The position numbers were made by a program, and so were the translations under genes. The notes under the pieces are model-generated. The model did no database searches and was not told where the DNA came from. It saw only the letters and a list, made by a program, of their open reading frames with translations. This document shows, in pieces, positions 15,256 through 20,135 of a DNA stretch of 20,135 nucleotides. The stretch lies in IMG/VR virus record IMGVR_UViG_3300010883_000696, positions 1-20,135 of that record, one strand, 5' to 3'. The DNA comes from a virus. The number at the start of each line of letters is the position of its first letter. Position 1 is the first letter of the stretch.

Positions 15256-16893
15256 TCAATACGAAGGCAAAGCATCTGGCTCAAGATCGTCGCTACCCAA
15301 CAACTGCGGCGGAGCGGCTTTGATGTCATAAATTCTGGACATTGCGTCCAACATATCGACGTGCACTGCGGGGAAGAGGTTGTATTCGTTATCAATCATT
15401 CGTTGAGTAACGTCATACAGCCTGCCAGTTTCGTCTTTCTGCTTCAGCGGCCTCACAATGAGTGCCGCATCGCCAACCTCAAACGCCTTACGCTGGAGCG
15501 ATGTTAGTTGGTCTGAAGAAGGGGCCAAGAAGAAGCGCCAGTTCTCAAAGTCGGGCTGTAATCTCTGTACGCGATCCCGTTTAGAACCTGGCCCTTCTCT
15601 TGGCCACGCTAGTTCCTCGATGGGGAAATGACCATTCTCTATACGCATCATTTCCTTAAAGTGTTCAATGTCAGAATCCTTGCCGTATCTTTCATACCCA
15701 ACCTTCACCACCAGGATTCCCGGTTGCCGCAACCACCTGTTGCGAATCTTCTTTACGGCTTCCCAACGCTCTTTCAAGTTCATTCGATGGCAAAGGCCAT
15801 CCAGCAGATACTTGTTAAAGGCGCTGTCAATGCCAATAACGGCTATAGCCGTTCTATCCGAAGATTGCTTCTTTGAGTGCGCCGGGTCACAGAGGATGTA
15901 GATATTCAGAACGCGAGGTCTGATTTCTGCGCGACGAATCCATTCTGGATCGAAAACCTGCTCTGAACCCGCAATCGGGTTCTGTAACATTTGACAGGCC
16001 AGTACATACTGCCCCATCGAGGATTTTTTCTTATCCCATTCAGCTTCTGATAAGAGAATGGGCTTTCCATCGGGGGAACCTGAATCAGTGGCGGGATAAA
16101 CTCTCGTTTGTGTTCCCCGCTCAATCAATTCACGGTAGGTATCCGCATAGTGATACCGCGTCCCGATATACCACTCCCTGTTCTGACCACCAGATAAGTT
16201 TTGCGACAGGTCTAGTGCTTCTGTCGTCTTGGCGATCTGATCAGGTGTGTTGACGGAGTCTCTTGTGACAACGTCATCATAAATTCTTAAGTCATAGTGG
16301 CGGGAAATAGGTTGCCCATCCACCAGCCCCCATGCTTCTACTGTTGCTTCCTTGGGGTTCGACTTACGTTTGACAATAATTCCCGAATCTTCACTCCACT
16401 GCGGGGAGTCCTGCCGTGGGTTCTGGTAGCAGATGTCCGGAAATAATTCGCGCAAAAATTCGTTGATCTCAAATTCACGCTTGATCTGCTTCAAGAAACC
16501 TTTAGCGATAGGCCGGGTGTGGGAAAAAATACCTATCGTGGTATTGGGGTTCCTTAAGATTTCCTGAATCGTTCCAGCATAGGTAATGATGGTCGATTTG
16601 TAATGACCCCTAGCCCACAGGTCTAGGACGCCATCAGGAGTAGCCTCAACCTCACGACACCGATCATAAAGCCACGGATGAACCGCATCCTTGCGCCCCA
16701 AAATAATGCACAGCAAAAACCACCGGTCGGCTTTCGCCAGTTCTCTCAGAAGTTCCGGGTCATTTTGCTTTTGAAGAAGGTTCTTATAAAAAGTTCCGGC
16801 TTGGGCAAGCGTAGCCGTGGGTAAATAATTTTTCGCTCGGTCAATAAACTGATCACGATTCAGCTTCGCTTTTATGACGACTTCCTTTTCCAT
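15256..16893 (-). CDS. terL: Terminase large subunit (545 aa)
   Basis: ATP-driven DNA packaging motor and nuclease. The Walker A-type motif is WARGHYKST at about 93-101, followed by the helix TIITYAGTIQEIL. The Walker B-type segment is DLRIYDDVVTRD at 201-212, and coupling motif candidates follow. The C-terminal RNase H-like nuclease begins at YILCDPAHSKKQSSDRTAI (D336 and D346), continues at VKVGYERYGKDSDIE, and ends with HVDMLDAMSRIYD (D513, D516), giving the expected acidic cluster. Length is standard. The ATG lies inside the preceding 64-aa gene (22-base overlap) with only a weak ribosome site. The portal gene lies three small genes away. No intein or truncation is seen. Confidence 0.93.
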   Translation of the reverse strand: MEKEVVIKAKLNRDQFIDRAKNYLPTATLAQAGTFYKNLLQKQNDPELLRELAKADRWFLLCIILGRKDAVHPWLYDRCREVEATPDGVLDLWARGHYKSTIITYAGTIQEILRNPNTTIGIFSHTRPIAKGFLKQIKREFEINEFLRELFPDICYQNPRQDSPQWSEDSGIIVKRKSNPKEATVEAWGLVDGQPISRHYDLRIYDDVVTRDSVNTPDQIAKTTEALDLSQNLSGGQNREWYIGTRYHYADTYRELIERGTQTRVYPATDSGSPDGKPILLSEAEWDKKKSSMGQYVLACQMLQNPIAGSEQVFDPEWIRRAEIRPRVLNIYILCDPAHSKKQSSDRTAIAVIGIDSAFNKYLLDGLCHRMNLKERWEAVKKIRNRWLRQPGILVVKVGYERYGKDSDIEHFKEMMRIENGHFPIEELAWPREGPGSKRDRVQRLQPDFENWRFFLAPSSDQLTSLQRKAFEVGDAALIVRPLKQKDETGRLYDVTQRMIDNEYNLFPAVHVDMLDAMSRIYDIKAAPPQLLGSDDLEPDALPSY

Positions 16894-17066
16894 TTCTGGT
16901 AATCAGAAGGACTAAAAGAGTCAGAGAGAAGCGACCCACCCTTGCTGTCTTTAAGTTGCGCCTGCCCTGTCGGCTTAATGACATCCGGAGGGCTTGCGCT
17001 GATCTGCGTATTCCCTCTCCCGGCAAGGTGAGCGAATCGTTTTAGAAAGTCGTTTGAAAAAGCCAT
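16872..17066 (-). CDS. Small protein directly upstream of terminase (64 aa), unknown function
   Basis: It starts MAFSNDFLKRFAHLAGRGNT and ends SDSFSPSDYQKWKRKSS. A TAATG overlap joins it to the preceding gene, and its end overlaps the terminase start by 22 bases. It is basic at both ends with a Ser/Pro-rich middle. The position is where a small terminase subunit often lies, but it is shorter than that family and has no helix-turn-helix, so that role is not claimed. Confidence 0.68.
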   Translation of the reverse strand: MAFSNDFLKRFAHLAGRGNTQISASPPDVIKPTGQAQLKDSKGGSLLSDSFSPSDYQKWKRKSS

Positions 17067-17812
17067 TACCTATCGCTCTCAAAAGTGTTGGGGTCATATC
17101 CCGGCTTACCCGGTAACTTGCCCATGCGATCCCTTCTGGCCACCACGATCTCCTTACGAGTCGCTGTTGGTTTATTGGACGCATAGTTACTGCCTTCCAC
17201 CGCCCGGACATACTGCTTGGCAACTGCGCCCACAGTTTGAGCGTGACCTGTTTTCTCAAGGTTGGGTATCCATACCTCGTCAGCGCGGTTAGCCGCAATA
17301 TCTTTCCAGTAAGCGGCGCTTGTATTGGTGTAATCGATTGCCTTGGGGCCGTCGTCATCACCGCCACCGCCACCGCCAGATACCCCACCCGAAGCCTCCG
17401 GCCTTGTTCTGACCGTGGCCTTGGTTAATTCAAAAGGAAGTTCCAGACTGCTTGGAGTCAGGTCATGCGTCGCAACGGGAGGTTCTGGCGCTTTCTTAAA
17501 GCGATCCCAATACGACCAATCAATTTTGATGCCGGAAGGCATGTTGTACGCGAAACTCATTACGCCTTCTGATCTAGCGACTTTGGGATTCGGATACGCC
17601 TTTCCTGTTTTGGGGTCGTAAACAACCGTGTTGACATCAACAGGCCGGGTAAACGTGGTCGCGGCTGGGCGAGTGCCCACAGAAGAAGTGAAGGTGGAGC
17701 CTGTTACCGGAGTCCCGGCAGGTTTAAGGGAAGAGCCTGCCACGGAAAGGCGGCGATTCCGAGACTCCTCACGCATTTCGGCAATGCGGTTGAGGAAATC
17801 TACGCTAATCAT
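17066..17812 (-). CDS. Hypothetical protein with Gly/Asp linker (248 aa)
   Basis: No family is recognised. The N-terminal helix MISVDFLNRIAEMREESRNR is followed by a long Thr/Val/Pro-rich, probably extended region. Its core is DPKTGKAYPNPKVARSEGVM (about 66-85). A flexible spacer of Gly and Asp lies at about 142-155. A C-terminal helical/basic domain contains AAYWKDIAANRADEVWIPNL and KEIVVARRDRMGKL. The composition suits a multi-domain structural or scaffold-like protein. It overlaps its neighbours by ATGA upstream and TAATG downstream, so it belongs to the same translated chain as terminase. Confidence 0.78.
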   Translation of the reverse strand: MISVDFLNRIAEMREESRNRRLSVAGSSLKPAGTPVTGSTFTSSVGTRPAATTFTRPVDVNTVVYDPKTGKAYPNPKVARSEGVMSFAYNMPSGIKIDWSYWDRFKKAPEPPVATHDLTPSSLELPFELTKATVRTRPEASGGVSGGGGGGDDDGPKAIDYTNTSAAYWKDIAANRADEVWIPNLEKTGHAQTVGAVAKQYVRAVEGSNYASNKPTATRKEIVVARRDRMGKLPGKPGYDPNTFESDR

Positions 17813-18036
17813 CTCGGCACCCTCGGATTCTGTACCTTGCCTATGGTTTCCTGTCTGGCCTGATTGATTTGCTTAATGGCATTTTCCGTAGAGTCTTCCA
17901 TCTCGTTACCCTTTTTAATCACTCTCAAGAGTTTTTGAGTCAGCGGATCAAACTCCCCTTCCGGTCTTGGTTCTTCTACCGGATCTTTTGCGGTGTACCC
18001 AACAGTTCTGCCTTTAGGCGCTACATTGATTGCCAT
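17809..18036 (-). CDS. Hypothetical small charged protein (75 aa)
   Basis: It starts MAINVAPKGRTVGYTAKDPV, has the acidic Pro-rich stretch EEPRPEGEFDPLTQ, then an amphipathic helix (KLLRVIKKGNEMEDSTENAI, KQINQARQETIG). No cysteine, no membrane segment. It shares a single base with the preceding gene (TAATG) and four with the next (ATGA). Unknown family. The helical C-terminal half could mediate oligomerisation. Confidence 0.72.
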   Translation of the reverse strand: MAINVAPKGRTVGYTAKDPVEEPRPEGEFDPLTQKLLRVIKKGNEMEDSTENAIKQINQARQETIGKVQNPRVPR

Positions 18037-18311
18037 TACTTTATTGACCTATTTTTTGATCTGGACATCACCCGCAAATTTCCTGTGCTGTTATCTTTGG
18101 GGTTTCGATTGGCGTGGTGAATATCTTTCCCATCGCCTTTACTGACCCGTCCTGTTTTGGTTAATTTTCGGCGGGCCTTATTTCTGGAACTTCTCTCAGC
18201 AACCGCTTTGGGGGAGGAATGAAATTTTTTGTATTCATTTTTGTAATTTCGGGATTTACCCCCACCCGTTTTGTATTCAGAAGCCGTTCTGGCGCGAATT
18301 AAACCAGCCAT
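18036..18311 (-). CDS. Small basic HNH-like protein (91 aa)
   Basis: The protein is very basic (Lys/Arg-rich). Its centre, SSRNKARRKLTKTGRVSKGD, leads into GKDIHHANRNPKDNSTGNLR (61-80) and VMSRSKNRSIK. This is the layout of a small phage HNH-type protein: the D-I-H-H pair (63-66), N69/N74 and the N-L-R of the third element at 78-80. The final histidine expected in a complete HNH site is replaced by Asn/Arg (SKNR), so nuclease activity is uncertain. HNH proteins are often encoded next to terminase and can assist packaging cleavage. The start shares one base with the stop of the 44-aa gene (TGATG), with AAGAG about 12 bases upstream. Confidence 0.8.
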   Translation of the reverse strand: MAGLIRARTASEYKTGGGKSRNYKNEYKKFHSSPKAVAERSSRNKARRKLTKTGRVSKGDGKDIHHANRNPKDNSTGNLRVMSRSKNRSIK

Positions 18312-18445
18312 CAGTAGGAACTCTTCTTTTTCTTGTAGCCGGACGCATAGGCGGCTTTCGCCTGTTTTTGTGCCTGCTGCTTAGAGGGGTAGGTATTACC
18401 TTTGGAACCCCATTTGTATCCGCTTTTCGATTTTTTAATTGGCAT
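18311..18445 (-). CDS. Small Lys-rich protein (44 aa)
   Basis: From ATG at 18445 the peptide is MPIKKSKSGYKWGSKGNTYP, SKQQAQKQAKAAYASGYKKK, KSSY. The K-W-G-x-K-G-x-x-Y and A-Y-A-S-G-Y-K elements match a short peptide often found in phages. It resembles a tiny nucleic-acid-binding or packaging peptide, but function is not known. An in-frame TTG at 18565 would give 84 aa, but its added 40 residues come from the hairpin and direct-repeat region and look non-coding. A weak AGAGA sits about 6 bases upstream and is the right arm of a hairpin. Confidence 0.7.
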   Translation of the reverse strand: MPIKKSKSGYKWGSKGNTYPSKQQAQKQAKAAYASGYKKKKSSY

Positions 18446-18448
18446 CAA

Positions 18449-18464
18449 ATTCTCTATGGAGAAT
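18449..18464 (-). promoter_or_regulatory. Hairpin over the ribosome site of the 44-aa gene
   Basis: ATTCTC (18449-18454) and GAGAAT (18459-18464) form a perfect 6-bp stem with a 4-base loop, ending 3 bases from the ATG at 18445. The Shine-Dalgarno-like AGAGA is inside the stem, so folding could lower translation. The stem is AU-rich and weak. Confidence 0.35.
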
Positions 18465-18533
18465 AACTCCCCCTTGAAACCCGCATGTTTATTGACTTTT
18501 TCAGGGTACGTCCAGGCTTGTTTTATTTGGTTA

Positions 18534-18559
18534 CTTCTCAGAAAGAACTTTATGAGAAG
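18534..18559. repeat. Inverted repeat in the 18446-18665 intergenic region
   Basis: CTTCTCA (18534-18540) pairs with TGAGAAG (18553-18559). Inside it AAAG and CTTT can pair as well, with one mismatch between the two parts. It overlaps the first copy of the 25-base direct repeat. No T-run follows on either strand. The rest of the 220-base gap holds only short repeats (TATCATTACT at 18570-18579 and 18597-18606; a GGGG/CCCC stem at 18583-18595). I see no gene in it. Confidence 0.5.
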
Positions 18560-18682
18560 GAACAACCCCTATCATTACTAGCGGGGAATGGCCCCATATC
18601 ATTACTGATACCGAATGAACCCGTGCACTGGTGAGCGGGTACTCAATCGCGTCCTCTAAAGTACTTTATGAGAAGGAACAAC
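18542..18682. repeat. 25-base direct repeat pair (18542-18566 and 18658-18682)
   Basis: Both copies contain ACTTTATGAGAAGGAACAAC preceded by AAAG plus one differing base (A or T), giving 24 of 25 identical positions, 116 bases apart. The right copy spans the stop and last codons of the 74-aa gene. The left copy is intergenic, so part of a gene end appears duplicated. Confidence 0.8.
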
Positions 18683-18890
18683 ATTCTTTGGTAGAGCACT
18701 GCCTTTTCTTGTCACGTTTTTCAGCACGTTTGTATCGCGTCCTGCAATCACACTTCCATTCGTGATGGACGCATCCCTTCACATAAACATGCAATAGATT
18801 TGCCTCTTCCTCCAACAGTCGTATACGCAACTTGATGTAGGAAAGAAGAGAAGAATTGGGGTCTATGGTTTGTCCATAGGCCCGAAACAA
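18666..18890 (-). CDS. Small Cys/Lys-rich protein (74 aa), unknown function
   Basis: A TTG at 18890 follows the upstream stop with no gap. The protein is MFRAYGQTIDPNSSLLSYIK, a helical charged middle (LRIRLLEEEANLLHVYVKGC), and a basic Cys-rich end with CVHHEWKCDC, then RAEKRDKKRQC and KECC. Six cysteines and two adjacent histidines in the last third could bind a metal ion. The stop codon lies in the palindrome TAAAGTACTTTA and within the direct repeat. The start is uncertain, as no ATG lies in frame. Family not recognised. Confidence 0.6.
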   Translation of the reverse strand: MFRAYGQTIDPNSSLLSYIKLRIRLLEEEANLLHVYVKGCVHHEWKCDCRTRYKRAEKRDKKRQCSTKECCSFS

Positions 18891-19127
18891 TTAACTAAGT
18901 ACTCGCCTTTTTAGGGGTGTATAGCGATTAAGAATATCTACCCCTACCCTACCTATTACTAAACCGTATTGTTCCGCTATGCACCCCCCTTTTAAGGCTT
19001 CTAGGGGGTATTTCTTTAGGTAGTAACAGATAGATTCGCCCTTGTTATATGTTCTTAGAGCCCAATCTTTATCGAGTGGGCATATAGGGGCTGAACAAGC
19101 CTCAAAGTGAGTGCATTCTGAAATCAT
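18891..19127 (-). CDS. Small Cys-containing protein (78 aa), CSAPICPLD type
   Basis: The N-terminus MISECTHFEACSAPICPLDK has the pattern C-x5-C-x4-C, followed by DWALRTYNKGESICYYLKKY and a C-terminal variable part. I recall short proteins with C-(S/N)-A-P-(I/L)-C-P-L-D and G-E-x-(I/V)-C-(Y/F)-Y-L from phage and mobile elements, generally of unknown function. The cysteines suggest metal binding. ATG at 19127 is preceded by GAGGA with almost no spacing, so the site is atypical. It is the first convincing gene left of the 630-base gap and therefore the likely start of the structural transcript. Confidence 0.75.
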   Translation of the reverse strand: MISECTHFEACSAPICPLDKDWALRTYNKGESICYYLKKYPLEALKGGCIAEQYGLVIGRVGVDILNRYTPLKRRVLS

Positions 19128-19364
19128 TCCTCAGTGGGATTCGATGGTTATACCGTATGAGCCGCTAAAGGGGGTAGCTGTGGGCGCGGTCGGTGTTTAT
19201 CACGCCCCCGCCGCGAAATATGCTCCCGCGTGAGACTCCTTTTTGTTGCGAGGTGCGGACTACTGTTAGTCAGCAACACTCCGAACAACCCCAACGGATA
19301 CCGGCGGCGATGTGATGGGAGTGTGATGGGGTGCGCCTAACCTGCTCGCAGGCCTATCGGTTGC

Positions 19365-19380
19365 CACTTGCTACCAAGTG
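19365..19380. repeat. Perfect hairpin CACTTG-CTAC-CAAGTG
   Basis: Six-base perfect stem with a four-base loop in the gene-poor region. It is not followed by a T-run on either strand, so it does not look like a terminator. It could be a protein-binding palindrome or RNA structure. Confidence 0.5.
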
Positions 19381-19490
19381 CTTGCCAGTAACGCTGTTCC
19401 TGTCAGTAGTGCAGGCGGATAGGGTGGCGCACTATGATATTTTCACCCCTTCCCATTTCCATCCCGTTAACGCTGGGCTACCCCTTGCTG

Positions 19491-19502
19491 TAAAGTACTT
19501 TA
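19491..19502. repeat. 12-base palindrome TAAAGTACTTTA, second copy at 18657-18668
   Basis: The identical 12-base perfect palindrome occurs at 19491-19502 and at 18657-18668, where it contains the stop codon of the 74-aa gene. Flanks differ, so the shared part is the palindrome itself. Dimeric DNA-binding proteins commonly use sites of this kind. A regulator is not encoded in the window. Confidence 0.6.
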
Positions 19503-19509
19503 GACAATC

Positions 19510-19532
19510 CCCTATGTAACGCACGTATAGGG
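19510..19532. repeat. Inverted repeat CCCTAT / ATAGGG
   Basis: CCCTAT at 19510-19515 and ATAGGG at 19527-19532 with an 11-base loop. It lies 8 bases from the TAAAGTACTTTA palindrome. Alone it would be a weak structure. Confidence 0.4.
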
Positions 19533-19624
19533 CTTGTACTGTCCTATGGGTATATTGCAACTTACCCCTTGCACTACCCGCTTATCTGCCGCCCTGAGTC
19601 TATTCGACGTTCCGCCGTAAGTGC

Positions 19625-19652
19625 TTGTTATCCTTATGTTTTCTGTTGTCAA
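19625..19652 (-). promoter_or_regulatory. Candidate sigma70-type promoter reading leftward
   Basis: On the minus strand a perfect TTGACA (19652-19647) is followed after 16 bases by TAACAA (19630-19625), which matches only three of six positions of TATAAT. It would transcribe toward the structural genes, with a leader of about 500 bases before the 78-aa gene. The -10 is poor, so this is tentative. Confidence 0.3.
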
Positions 19653-19754
19653 GTCTTTTATGCTATGGTGGCCACTGTTAAGGCGTGTTGTCGTGTGTTG
19701 TTAAGTGCACGTTACATACCATGAAACTACCATAACCCGCCCATGTTAACGCCA

Positions 19755-19991
19755 CTATACGTCGTCATAGTAACGACCATAAACAAACAACAAGAGATTA
19801 AGACCAAAAAACATACCCAACCGATCTACCTCGAATGACAACATAGTCCCGCGCAGGAGAAGGCAAAGGGCTAGGGTCGCCAAGCACCACTCACCCACGG
19901 GGGTAGGTGCGCCTAGCAAGCAAGCGACTAAAAACATTAAAACGTGCGGCGACGCAATCGGCCAGTTAAGTCTGCGGCGAACGTCCCACAA
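19755..19991 (-). CDS. Possible small membrane protein (78 aa)
   Basis: From TTG at 19991 the frame gives MWDVRRRLNWPIASPHVLMF, then a hydrophobic stretch LVACLLGAPTPVGEWCLATL with a Pro-containing turn, ALCLLLRGTMLSFEVDRLGM, and FFGLNLLLFVYGRYYDDV. It reads as two or three membrane segments (about 17-29, 38-48 and 60-71) with basic residues at the N-terminus and acidic ones at the end. That pattern is unlikely by chance. No clear ribosome site precedes the TTG, and the next in-frame ATG (residue 19) would cut into the first membrane segment. It is separated from the downstream block by the gene-poor region. Function is unknown. Confidence 0.5.
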   Translation of the reverse strand: MWDVRRRLNWPIASPHVLMFLVACLLGAPTPVGEWCLATLALCLLLRGTMLSFEVDRLGMFFGLNLLLFVYGRYYDDV

Positions 19992-20035
19992 GTCTTAAGG
20001 CGCAATCAGTACATGCGACCGGCGGCGAAGTGGAA

Positions 20036-20063
20036 CCCCATCCGGTACATCCTAAGGATGGGG
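20036..20063. repeat. Inverted repeat CCCCATCC / GGATGGGG near the right edge
   Basis: An 8-base perfect stem (20036-20043 with 20056-20063) and 12-base loop. An alternative smaller hairpin CATCC-TAA-GGATG (20048-20060) shares the right arm, so two mutually exclusive folds exist. No T-run follows. Confidence 0.5.
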
Positions 20064-20082
20064 ATTATCTCAAATGAATTAG

Positions 20083-20106
20083 TGCAAAGCATTCGAGTGC
20101 TTTGCA
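20083..20106. repeat. Inverted repeat TGCAAAGCA / TGCTTTGCA
   Basis: A perfect 9-base stem (20083-20091 with 20098-20106) around a 6-base loop TTCGAG. It lies 20 bases from the previous inverted repeat in 144 bases (19992-20135) without a supported gene. Neither side has a T-run. It might be a regulator site or an RNA structure. Confidence 0.5.
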
Positions 20107-20135
20107 GTAACCCATTATCAATTGCGAGATCAAAC

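Larger units (their letters stand above)
19128..19754. other. Gene-poor region of about 630 bases
   Basis: No frame here has a convincing protein or ribosome site. I found no tRNA cloverleaf. It holds several perfect short palindromes and a promoter-like site, listed separately. It could be a long leader or control region for the leftward structural genes, or contain a small RNA. That is inference. Confidence 0.6.

Noticed and set aside
18446-18565. N-terminal extension of the 44-aa protein from TTG at 18565
   Set aside because: The added part is made of the direct repeat and hairpins, and the known-looking peptide starts at MPIKKSKSGY.
19331-19519. A 62-codon plus-strand frame in the gene-poor region
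   Set aside because: No ribosome site, no domain pattern, and it crosses several palindromes; I consider it a chance frame.
20079-20110. tRNA-like TTCGAG loop with flanking stem
   Set aside because: The loop is 6 rather than 7 bases with a 9-base stem, and no acceptor, D or anticodon arms can be drawn around it.
20013-20135. A plus-strand frame from ATG at 20013 open to the right edge (41 codons)
   Set aside because: No ribosome site, crosses two strong inverted repeats, and is too short to judge without the sequence beyond the edge. It could still be the start of a divergent gene.

Overview
The window is part of a tailed-phage genome (Caudoviricetes), either a free phage or a prophage. It holds a late, virion-building gene block read entirely from the minus strand, so transcription runs right to left. 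No bacterial housekeeping gene, integrase, rRNA or tRNA is visible. The portal, scaffold, N4-gp56-type capsid, head-tail adaptor and P22-gp10-like hub set, with no tape-measure or tail-tube gene in between, points to a short-tailed (podovirus-like) particle. The repeat types in the fibre resemble those I know from phages of aquatic bacteria. That host guess is weak, because nothing in the window identifies the host.

Right part (about 18.4-20.1 kb): a possible small membrane protein, then about 630 bases with no convincing gene but several palindromes and a TTGACA-like promoter. Two small cysteine-containing proteins follow, then a 220-base gap with a 25-base direct repeat and hairpins, and a 44-residue basic protein.

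Middle right (14.4-18.3 kb): an HNH-like basic protein, three proteins of unknown function, the large terminase subunit, and four tightly coupled small genes (57, 48, 42 and 115 aa). One of the four encodes a single-membrane-span peptide. No small terminase subunit could be assigned.

Middle (9.3-14.5 kb): portal (747 aa), a 50-aa DUF6356-like membrane peptide, a 93-aa protein, scaffold (322 aa), major capsid protein (325 aa), a 57-aa Gly/Ser-rich protein, an inverted repeat that may act as a partial terminator, and an 80-aa protein.

Left part (1-9.3 kb): a 272-aa protein with a glycine-rich hydrophobic patch, a family-9-like glycosyltransferase inside the structural cassette, the adaptor (228 aa), the tail hub (851 aa), a 1321-aa highly repetitive tail fibre, and the start of a further virion gene that runs off the left edge.

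The genes are packed with ATGA, TTGA or TAATG stop/start overlaps, so most of the block is probably translated as coupled units. TTG starts recur. The genes appear to cover DNA packaging (terminase, portal), head assembly (scaffold, capsid), head completion (adaptor, hub) and host recognition (fibre). The glycosyltransferase is a candidate for modifying a virion protein or the host surface.
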